A stretch of 64,000 bases of DNA from Marsupella aquatica (taxonomy: Eukaryota; Marchantiophyta): assembly GCA_973895155.1 (NCBI GenBank), contig OZ316892.1, positions 26,536,001 through 26,600,000 of the forward strand, read 5' to 3'. Below are positions 11,102 to 20,600 of this stretch, piece after piece (positions within the stretch are counted from its first letter, which is position 1; the number at the start of each line of letters is the position of its first letter). The notes under the pieces were generated by a model. It had not been told where the DNA came from. It worked only from the letters and a program-made list of their open reading frames with translations, and did not search any database. Position numbers and translations under genes: made by a program.

Positions 11102-12259
11102 CTAGTCATTTTGGTTCTCATTGTCTTGCGCTTCTGCTTTCACCTCTGCCAGTTGCTGACGACGATGATGGCAATGAATCGATCGCTGCATGTTTTGCTC
11201 ATCTATTGTTGGTCGATTGGCCATTGCATATTCCTTCCACTCTTGGAATCTACCGCTGAATAACAAATTATCAAATTCACCATCTGACAAGTTGTATTCA
11301 TTGACTGTGAAGTTGTCAATGGGCCTTGAATCGATCTGTGCCATTGCAATACTCTCTTGAGTCATTTCTTCAGTGTCTTGCTATGTCTTCATTGGTGGCA
11401 TTTGTTTTAACAAACCTCGTTGCTCATACTCTCGTTGATGAAATGGTTTTTGACACCAACATTTCTGGCTCTTCTTCATCCACCGAAACAAGCAAGCATG
11501 ATGCCATAAGTGACCGCATGTTCCCAAAATGAAAACAAATTTGGGACCCCATGGATACAAGCACCAAGTACATCTTCCATCCTTTTCTCAAACAAATTGG
11601 GCCATACTTTCATCACTCTTTCACTTGTCAAAAAATTCCTCAACATCTTCTGGATCCTGCTCCACATCCAGAAAAAGATGAGATTCTCCCGTAGGATCAA
11701 TCATTTGCAAGTTCATATAATTGTAGTTCATGCATCTTGATTTTTCCTTCTCTAACTGACCATCCACCTGAGCAATGTTCATTTGCTCAATCTTCTCTTG
11801 CAGATTGCTTATGATCACCTCTTGTGATGCAACCTGATTCTTCAAATCCTGAATGACTCTATCTACCTCTTGAACTTGTTTCATTTGACTACCTTGACCA
11901 TCCTTTTCGGCAAGTTGTTTGTTGAGCTTTGCGATCTCCTCCATCTTGTCGTACAGTTGCATCTTGTATTCCTTCACCTCTAAAGTAGTCGCACTTTGAA
12001 TGGGCATTTTTTCCATTGCTTTCATCTTCAAAAGATTATCTTACAACTTTGACTTATAGTAGTCAATGCTGCCAGCTTCACAAAGGTCAAGACAAAACTT
12101 TTTGCAAAGATTATTCTCGATCAAATGACCAATCTCTGTGCCCAAACTCTTGCACACAATCTTCATGCTCAATGATTTTTTCTTTGGATCCAAAACACCA
12201 GTGAACTTTCTTGGTAAATTGTTACTTGTAGATGCTGCAATGTTTGATGTTTTGTCCAC
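11102..12259 (-). pseudogene. coiled-coil protein with RING-like zinc motif, transposon cargo
   Basis: On the minus strand, 12259-11621 is one frame with a single in-frame TAA near 12039. The second part is a long charged coiled coil (YKMQLYDKMEEIAKLNKQL, QDLKNQVASQEVIISNLQEK). Just downstream, 11572-11410 in another frame encodes a compact cysteine/histidine cluster: CTWC, fourteen residues, CGHLWHHACL, nine residues, CWC. This is close to the C-X2-C / C-X-H-X3-H-X2-C / C-X-C arrangement of RING-type fingers. A last frame (11365-11102) continues with an acidic, then Gln/Glu-rich tail. The parts could be exons of one gene or fragments. RING proteins usually act as ubiquitin ligases; that role is not demonstrated here. 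Position inside the inverted arms argues that the transposon carries it. Confidence 0.5.
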
Positions 12260-12595
12260 CTATTTTGATGCGCTAAAACTTTTGGATTTAGTGAAAAGTT
12301 GTTCCAGTGCAGTCGACTTATCTTTCTGATGTGCATGAATATCTTGCGTATCATGTATCTTTCTCTTTGATCATTTGTTGGTTGTTTGACTCGACATATC
12401 TTTTATAATATTTTTGTTGCTCTTCAAACCTGCAATGTGCAGGACAGACTGATGCACAGAGTGAGTCATCTTGCCCTTTTCTGTTTCCCAATGGTAATCC
12501 ACCTTCCACTTCAGAATGAATTCAGCTATTAGGAGTCGGAGAATAGGAGGATAAACCGAGCTTGTTTTGCCTTGCGCCTTCTTTGGAGCATACTC

Positions 12596-13111
12596 TCAAA
12601 ATCTTTGCTGCCAATGCTTGCCAATTTCCACATGTGTTACCTTGAACATTGTGTACTTCTCTTGCATCCAAGACCTTGTGGCCCATAAATTTTCATCATC
12701 AAAAATGATTTTCATCCATTTTTGGAACTCCACACATGGCATCAATATCTCCAATTCTTTGGCGTTGATGGGCCATTCATTGTGAGGAGGTTTCACATTT
12801 GGCATTGTGATATTCCATTCAACATCCTTGGTGTCCTCATCCATTTTGGTTATGCTTTGCCTTGCATGATTGCTACTCATTCCAATGTCCTCATCTATGG
12901 GTTGAGAATCTTCTTCAGCGTATTGATCCTGAGACCAAAGGTGTAAATCCTGAGCAGGTTGCAAATATAAATATGGAATCTTTCTAGGTTTTTCCTCCTC
13001 GTCGGATTCCAAATCCCATTTTCCCATCCTTGCAGATTCTACAATAACAAAAACATTTTTAGCATTCATTCGCCATACACTCTTCAAGATAAAAATGATA
13101 ATAAAATACAA
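12596..13111 (-). CDS. acidic protein segment of unknown function, transposon cargo
   Basis: An open minus-strand frame of about 170 residues contains acidic and Trp-rich sequence (KWDLESDEEEKPRK, NEWPINAKELEILMP, WMQEKYTMFKVTHVEIGKHW). It matches no family I know. It sits between the kinase-like region upstream and the coiled-coil frame downstream on the same strand, so it may be an exon linking them. The first residues (hydrophobic, poly-Ile) are probably not translated. GAATCTGCAAG near 13035 could be part of a splice site. Confidence 0.35.
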   Translation of the reverse strand: MYFIIIFILKSVWRMNAKNVFVIVESARMGKWDLESDEEEKPRKIPYLYLQPAQDLHLWSQDQYAEEDSQPIDEDIGMSSNHARQSITKMDEDTKDVEWNITMPNVKPPHNEWPINAKELEILMPCVEFQKWMKIIFDDENLWATRSWMQEKYTMFKVTHVEIGKHWQQRF

Positions 13112-13212
13112 TGAAGAAAAATAAGTAATACATTTAATTCATATGACATTATTAAAATAGATAATAGTTCATGTCATCTATCATTGTCATTCATGATGAA
13201 ACTATGTCATCC

Positions 13213-14995
13213 CTAATCTCTTAGATAAGGACTATTGTGCTGAACTAATCTACAATCTTGGAATGTCCTCATCATTCTCAAACTCCAATGAACACAATCC
13301 ATTCTTTTCTTCACATCAGTGGCCATCATGTCACGTATCATAATCTCTAATTTAGGGCCATGCTCTCTAGCATTCCAACCCCTATTCAGATATAGTGTCA
13401 TTGGGGTCATTCCATCCCAATTTTCTGTGAGTAATGTCTCAAAGATATTGCCCAAAGCATATATGTCAGTTGCTTGACTGTACTCTGCTGGATCGGAACG
13501 AACGAGCTCAGGCGCCAATTGTGGATATTGTTTTTGATACGCAACTACTTTCTCTGTAGGGGTGGGTCACATTCAATTTTGTGGTAATATGCATTGTAAC
13601 TTGTGTTTGGACAACCCAAAATCACATATTCCTACATAAATTCTAATTGCCAAATCATCCTCGTGATCAAAATGAAGAAGGATGTTCCCAAAATGAAAAT
13701 CACAATGGAAACGGTTGTGTGCATGCAAATATTGCAAGGTCTCCAATAGAGCCATAGCAATTCCCAAATGATGTTCCAAAAAGAGTTTTTTTTTCAGATA
13801 TGAATACCACATCAACCTCAGAAGTGGATTGTGTCTTCCCTTTGCTCTTACTCCATTTGTCACACTTATCTATGAAACTTCCCAAGTCACCTCCATTGTA
13901 ATGGTCATAGATAAGTTTCAGGGGATCTTTGATAGTCATTGCCAAGGCCCCAATAATTCCTTTGTGATTCAAACCTTCCATGAGCATTTCTTGTAAGGCA
14001 TCTGTTTGTCTTTTGTGCCAGTCTCCATCCTTAAATCGTTTTGCAACCAGTGTTGCATTTTGAGGAATCAATGGGCAATCCAATATATGATATATGAACA
14101 CATCCTTGGAATCAAGAAATGAATACTCCTGACTATGGGAACAACTCGTGATGGACGGAATCCTTCTATCTGCAACCTCCACGCCAATCTCTCCAAACTG
14201 CACGACCTTGCTCGCATAGTTGACATTACTCTTCGATTTGGCCATTGCTAACTCTTTGCTCCATTTAGCTAGCAAATCTCTTCTATGTGTCACGTATAGC
14301 CCAGGAATTCCAAGCATGACGGCCCCAACCTCATCCAAATTGGATTCCAACTTGTCCCAAAGATTTACCGCAAAGTTCAACGCCAAATGTTCAACAAATC
14401 CATCCGGCTTCTCAAAATCACTTATTAAGGCAGCAATTTTATCTCGGGTCATGTCCTCTTCTTTCTCCACAGTCTTACGCATGCAACGTCCCATGTCATT
14501 TAAAAGGTTTTTGTAACCCTCTGCTCCATGCATAGCATACTTCCTCTCAAAGCCATCCTGCTCATACTGTGTTGGCAAAGTGTAGGGATATAGAATCTTT
14601 TTCCAAATTGCAACTAACACATGTTGTCTTCTCTCTTTCAATGCAATACCAATTGCTCCTCCTCTATGTTTCTATTTCCCTAAGGTTTTGCCATGTTTAC
14701 AAATTTCTAAGGTTTTGTGAGCATTCCTTAGACCATTGAGGGCATGAGGATTTGGTTGGTATCCCTTGTTTAGCATGGTCTTCATTGCCTCAAAAAGTTT
14801 CATATACTCTACACTCACATGTGCAGCAGCCATGTTCTCAAGTAACCACAACAACTTGTAGGACAAAGAATAGGCGCTTACGGAGTGTGTTGGCTGCTTG
14901 CCGAGAGTATGGATGATGCAAGTACAATAAAGCTGGATCAAGAATCCTGAAATGTCATTGCACACTTTGTGTTGGTACCAATAATACCCAAGCAA
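13213..14995 (-). pseudogene. protein-kinase-like gene with helical N-terminal region, transposon cargo
   Basis: Kinase subdomains occur in order on the minus strand. A beta-3 lysine lies in LVAKRFKDG (Lys codon 14039-14041), an alpha-C-like EMLMEGLNHKGI and the hinge IYDHYNGGDLGSFIDK follow. The catalytic loop is HCDFHFGNILL (HCD at 13699-13707), then CDFGLS (DFG at 13615-13623) and LAPEL (APE at 13507-13515), with a C-lobe to 13213. About 200 helical residues precede it from 14641, and another helical frame (14995-14672) lies further upstream. The loop reads HCD-x5-N rather than HRD-x4-N. A frame change falls in a homopolymer at 13785-13794, which could be a sequencing error, and another break lies near 13560-13600. 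The gene is either decayed or intron-containing. Its location within the inverted arms makes it transposon cargo. Confidence 0.6.
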
Positions 14996-14999
14996 TGAA

Positions 15000-15425
15000 A
15001 TTTTAATTTTTGTTTAATTTTTTATTCGTTTGTTTAGTATTTTGAAAGTAACAACGATGAAGGGGAAAGACAACTATGTGAAATACCACATGCCAAGTCA
15101 AAACTCCAAGCATGCGCACAAAAGATGTCTTTTCCTTCAAGTTGTTACATTCCTATTTCAATCTATGTGAAACCTATAGTTTATATATCATTTGTAAATG
15201 TTGTGGAAATATTTACAAGGAATCCAGATATCCATGCAGAGTACCACATGCCGAGCAGAAACTCCAAGCATGCGTACATGAAAATCTCTATCCTAGAAAA
15301 TACTCCACTCAATTCACAAATCACACTAAACTGTTAAGGCGATACTAGGTTCTCTCATACAAAATACCACATGCCGAGCATAAGCTCCAAGCATGCGCAT
15401 ACGTGAGAACACTAATATCCCTCCA
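15000..15425 (-). repeat. right inverted arm of the 8-kb transposon
   Basis: This is the inverse counterpart of 7365-7790, with motif copies at 15081-15119, 15240-15278 and 15362-15400 (CCACATGCCGAGC ... CTCCAAGCATGCG on the plus strand). Confidence 0.75.
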
Positions 15426-16084
15426 AATTAAAACTAAATGTTAAAGTCATACATGGCAAAGCATAGCCAAAAACAATTCAAAACAATTCAAAAACTAGTG
15501 AACTAAACTCAAAACTAAGCAAAACATAAGCAAAAGCAAGAAAAGCTTACCAAAGGCCTCTCCTACAAAACAAGCAAACTTAGTAATGAGAAGTTAGTAA
15601 TGAGAAAAAGTGAGGAGACCTCCCCACTTTGTAGTCCCGGTCCCGCTCTGCCCCCCCCCCACCTTGCAAGCTGACCCCGGGTAGCCGAGCCCGATCCCCC
15701 CCTGGCGGCAGCCCTCCTCTCGCGCGACCTAACCCTAAAGCCCCCATATATCTTTAAACTAATCAGCTTTCCATGCCCTCCATATACTGGTGGACTGATT
15801 GAACACTAGTTGAGGGAGAGAGACCCCCATGCCATTCAATGCAGTTGAACGAAATTTCAACTAAGGGAGGGTGTGACAGAAATTCTAGCCTCTTAGAATG
15901 AGGGGGAAGCTTTTCAGCAGCTACGGAATGCCTTCTCATGACAATCGATTCGAAAATACTTGTACCCTTGAAACAGATAAAATACACTTTGCGAGAGGCC
16001 AGGGCACTTTTTTGGTCAAACTCTGCGAACGAGCTTCATTCAGGCACGGGCAGCAAACTCCTCAAATAATTCTCTAATTCCACC
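15426..16084. other. intergenic repeats, no gene
   Basis: This stretch is AT-rich with AAAACAATTC and AAACTAAGCAAAAC repeats up to about 15600. A GC-rich segment follows with a C10 run near 15651 and GGAGACCTCCCCAC, a string also found at the start of the nested MITE at 8770-8800. The rest has no recognisable feature. Confidence 0.4.
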
Positions 16085-16317
16085 CCATTAGAAAATACTA
16101 GCCACAATTGGATAAAATTAGCCAGGTTTTTTACCCCAGAGCCAGTTTTCCACCTCGCCACACCCCATTAGCCAGAATACAATCTGACCATCATCCTTAA
16201 ATCTAATGAGATCTATGGGAGGTAAAATTTCATAAAGAATTTTCTTAGCATCTGCTACTTCGCACCAGGTGACATTGGGCACTGTGGCTAAAACGAAAAA
16301 CCTTTAACCCTACACTG
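16085..16317 (-). mobile_element. copy of the CAGTGTA element family
   Basis: The reverse complement starts CAGTGTAGGGTTAAAGG and keeps TTTTAGCCAC, GATGCTAAGAA, TGGCTAATGGGGT and GGCTA blocks in the same order as 1408-1691. The terminal repeats are weak and no target duplication was found. Confidence 0.65.
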
Positions 16318-16334
16318 TCGCAGATCCAATTGAT

Positions 16335-16437
16335 GGTCGTCAGAGAGCCGCCATTGCAAACTTTCTTGCATCAATTTCCGTTGGTTTTCTTCGGATCAGA
16401 GGTGGCGTTGCCAACAGTCCACTCGCTCGGAGTGATG
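16335..16437 (-). repeat. dispersed repeat A, copy 2
   Basis: This is the inverse counterpart of 1153-1255. With the adjacent element at 16085-16317 it repeats the order seen at 1153-1691 with a shorter gap, so the pair may be parts of one larger repeat. Confidence 0.6.
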
Positions 16438-17620
16438 GCCGATGGAGCGGTTATTCCATTCCTTCATTAGCTTTTCTCAGTGGAAAGTTCCAACTAGTTA
16501 GAAAGCAGTGGTGATCGAAACCAAATTGTTCTTGCAGTCCAGTGATTGCAAAAACAATGTCCCAGAGCTTCAAGAGCAATACCATAGTGCAGGAACCAGA
16601 TTGATTTAAGAATTCACCGCTTCCCAGTGTTGTGTGGGCAAAAGAAGTTTGCTTTTTCCTGCCCCTGTGCATTATTATATCGTACCTGGCTAGCCACACT
16701 CTTTTCCTCTGTCTTCGAGGGCCTCTTGGAGGTACAGAAGAAACCACAGCCCCCTCGGAGAAGATTGGCCAAGTGCTGGGTGCCGGACATAATTTGATTT
16801 GATTGGACTTGCCTGGCCTCGCCTCACAGCGTAGTAAAGCCCCGGGGAAGCGGAGATCGGAGGAGTTGGTTGAGCCATTCGGTGAGTCTTTCCTTTTCTC
16901 GGTCATCAAAGGTCCAGCTGAGTTGAAAGGTGTGCATTCGAAGTGTATCTCTATCGCTTTCTTTCGAATTTCAGTTCGGACAAGTTTAGTAGGTCAAAGC
17001 TCTTCATCATAACTTAACTTCATTTGACTGCTCCCTTTGGTTGTACCATTTTGGTCTGCTGTTTTGCCGAAGATTAAGTGGGATCTTCCAGTGATTTGAC
17101 TCCCAGGCTTTGGCAGGTAGATGCAAGCGAGAATTCAATGCTCCAGCTACTTTCCTGAGGGACACAGAGCCAAAGATTGATTGTCCAATGTTCTACCAAC
17201 GAATGAAAGACTCATACGGGATAGGAGTCACGGAGTAATTGATACTGGTCTTTTTGGCGTTCAGTCAGATTTTGCATGGATCGATGGCTGCATCGAGCTT
17301 TAGATTGGAGCCAAGGAGGCAGTGACAATGGAAAGGAGATGATCATATAATGACTTGGTAGATGTAAGCTCTCGACCATTTCGAAAGCAAATTTCCAGAG
17401 CAATTGTTTGTGGGCAGCTCGTTGTTTGTTCAGCCATATCAATGATTTTCATGCCTGGTGGATCCATCATCTGCTGCGTCCATCTTACCAGCCCAATTTG
17501 CTCTCGTTTTCTCTTTCCACCTTGTTAGCTAAACCGTTGTACTTCGGATTGGACTACTTACCAACTTTTCGTGACGTCCCAAACAGTCCACTCGTAATTG
17601 GTTATACACAAACAAGTATT
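16438..17620. other. upstream region of the HNL receptor gene
   Basis: It should contain the promoter and 5' untranslated leader of the receptor gene. A minus-strand frame of 152 codons (16909-16451) has no recognisable domain and is not called. No clear TATA box near the expected position could be chosen. Confidence 0.4.
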
Positions 17621-20600
17621 ATGGCTGAACCTCCGTTGGACTCGGTGCTGGGTGTTTGGAACAAGTTGCAAGGAGTATTTACCTCTGCTGCAAGTTCGAG
17701 TTTTCAACTGGTTGTACCCGAGCTCGTTCAGGTATGTGGGAAACCATATCGTTCATTGTTTGTGACCAATGTGGGCCGAAGACCCTACATCTTAAGTCGA
17801 TAGGGTTCAATGGTAGATGTATGTTCGAATCACCTTTTTGGTAGTTCTTTTATCTGTGTCCTATCTGTTGTTGTACACTGGACTAATACACATGCGATAT
17901 CTTGCAGCTCGATGATATGGTATATGAAGTGTACAGGCCCCCACATGAGCAGAAGCCAGAAATCGAGATTGTGTTATTCCACGGACTTCAGCTGAAAGCT
18001 TGCAACGAGGCCCACATCACAACATGGATGTCACATGACAACTCTGAGTTTTGGCCACAATCATGGCTTGTGGAAGCATTTCCCAAAGCTCGCATCCTAA
18101 CAGTTTGTTATGATTCCTTCGCCAAACGGACAAGTGAGAGAGGGAGGCTAGATATGTTCTTGACAAGGGAGAATTTACTGTCGGCACTAACCAGTGGTAC
18201 CACACAGGTTGGTGAAGCTCAATGCCCAGTAGTGTTGGTGGGGCATTGTCTTGGAGGCCTCCTACTCAAGGAACTATGCCTACATGCCAATATGACGCTG
18301 AGCGAAAAGAGGGATGAAATTCCCGGAATGCGACGCATTCACAACTTCTTCAATAATCTGAGAGGCATGTTCTTTTATGGGACACCGCACCTTGGATCAT
18401 TTCTGGGTGAAAAGCTCCCTGATTGCTTCAATGGTTCACTCTTGGCTGAAATTGAGATCCTCAATGCTAGCAGTGCAAGGAAGAATGCAAGCTTTTCGGA
18501 CTTGAAGTCCCGTTGCAAATGGCTCACCTATGGAATGGGTGAAACACAAGAAACATTTGTGGTACCCACGTTCTTGGCTTTTTCTTATGAGAAAAGTGTA
18601 TTTACTTGGCCAGAAATCCCTTAGCTTGATTGAATCCCCAATGTTTATTAAACTAGCTTGGTAGCCCTTCACAGAAATTTTCTCCATGGATTCTCACTCA
18701 TTCATTGTTTCCAGTTATACAGACCCCCACCTTACTCGTTGATAATTCCAACTACGTGGGGGCCTAGTAGCCTGTAAATGAGAACTTTTTTATCTTAACG
18801 CTGCTGTTGGCTTTCATGGAATTTTCCCAACTGTGATGTCTAATACAGAGAATGTTTTGTCATGTAGGATGTCCTCGGAAAGTATCTTCATTTGGTTCCT
18901 GAAGCGTCAAGCAGGGCAAACATGGATATCTATTATTCTGTTGATGCAAATCATTCTGACTTATGCAAGCCAAAGGAGAAACAATCAAGTCCTTTCTCAT
19001 TCCTTCAGCGGTTCCTCTGCGAGGTATCATATCTTTGGTCCCTGTCAATCATGCAAATTATCTTCCTGGAGCGTGCTTTTAAGTATGCAATGGGAGATTG
19101 ACGTAAACTTTGTGGCGGTTAAATGTATGTGTGTGTGAGACCTGACGACAGACTATAGTAGCAAACCTTATTTAATATCGTATGATTTCTTGTCCAGTTC
19201 TTTTGCAAGGAAATCCCAATCAAGTCATGAGAGTCACGTTTAGTCGCTTGGTCTAGATATTGCAAGGTTTTTTAGTAAGAACGTTCCTCTTGGCTTACTA
19301 CAGAAGAGTCCTTCTTTGCTTGTGACATAGCAATTATGCAACTGTAGATACGTGCAGAGTATATCCTTCGATCAGGAGATGCGGCCGATGCTGTTAGTCG
19401 GCGAGGGTATGTTGTTGACTTTAGAGGTCGCACAAGAAAAGTCATAAGCATGTTAGCCGATCCCAATGCACACACCATCTTCATTGTTGGGCTCAGCGGC
19501 ATCGGAAAGACCACGTTAGCACAACAGGTGTTCCATGACATCTCTCACACCTTTGCAATCACATGCTTCATAAATCTGGACAATTTTGAAGCAAGTTCAA
19601 GCAGCAGCGAAGAGGTTTTGAGAAAGATTGAAATTGCGTTGAAACGACAAGGCGAAGGATCACATTATGACCATTTCAATGTGCCTCATTTCTTGAAGGG
19701 GAAAAACAATTTGATCGTTCTGGATAATGTGCAGTCAGAGGTCCAGCTAGATGCTTTGGGCAGAGAAATCTGGCTACACGGGAGCGACAGTAGGCTAGTT
19801 GTGACCACAACCAATTCTGGCCTTGGCTCCCAGTCAAACACTTACAATGTGGATTTCTTGGACGACGACGAATCGCGAGAATTGTTTTGTCATTATGCAT
19901 TTCAAAACAGGGCCAGACCGGAGAGGCTCGCAAATCGTCTTCAGCAAGTAATACAGAGATGCGGAAATTTCCCGTTGTCTCTCAAAATCCTGGGTAGTTA
20001 TTTGAGTACGGAGGACGTGGACGACCAAAATCTGTGGAGAGATCTTCTTGTCAAGCTGGAAAATGCGGAAGAAGTTTCTAGCGGTCCTGATTACGGACTA
20101 TGGGCAAGGTTAGGGCCCTGCTACTATGCTCTTGCGCCTTCAGAGCAAGAAATGTTTTTGGATGTTTCAGTTGTGTTTAGTGGTTATCCGTTGAACTTGG
20201 TAAAGTACATGTGGAGTGCATGTCGGCAGTGTCCAACCATAGGATGGAGGAATTTGGAGCGAGGATTTTTGGTCAGTGAGGATGAAGGAACTATTTGGAT
20301 GCACGAATTGCTGAGAAATCTAGGTCGAAGTATTGCATGTCCTCAAACATCGCCAAATAGCTGTGTTGACAAGTGGAGACGAATTTCTAGCGGATGCTTG
20401 GAGAGGGATTTTATTGCCAAGTATCAGGTAATTTTACCATTCAGATTATTCCTATTGCTCAAACTCGGCATTCTCCAATGTTTAGAAAGTGTCCGCTCAA
20501 CAATATATTAGCCTGCGAAGATTTTCAATCACTCAGTGTAATCGACCATGACTTGCTGTTACTTCATGATGCAGGGGTTTATGGAGTCACTTTCGTTGGA

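Larger units (their letters stand above)
7365..15425. mobile_element. 8-kb DNA transposon with long inverted arms, hAT transposase and convergent kinase/RING-like cargo
   Basis: About 425 bp at each end (7365-7790 and 15000-15425) are inverted copies of one another. Each arm carries three spaced copies of a roughly 39-bp motif, consensus near GCGCATGCTTGGAG then CTCGGCATGTGGTATTT. Left starts are 7389, 7516 and 7675; right copies in inverse orientation start at 15081, 15240 and 15362. Spacings mirror each other (127/159 and 159/122). Inside are a decayed hAT transposase on plus and, converging from minus, a kinase-like region and a coiled-coil/RING-like region. A two-gene convergent layout is known from MuDR; a kinase gene in this position is not something I recognise. 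Exact termini and target duplication were not found, so outer limits may shift. The transposase is inactive, so any movement would need help in trans. Confidence 0.7.

Noticed and set aside
16451-16909. 152-codon minus-strand frame with ATG upstream of the HNL gene.
   Set aside because: No domain or homology recognised; it overlaps the probable promoter/leader of the HNL gene.
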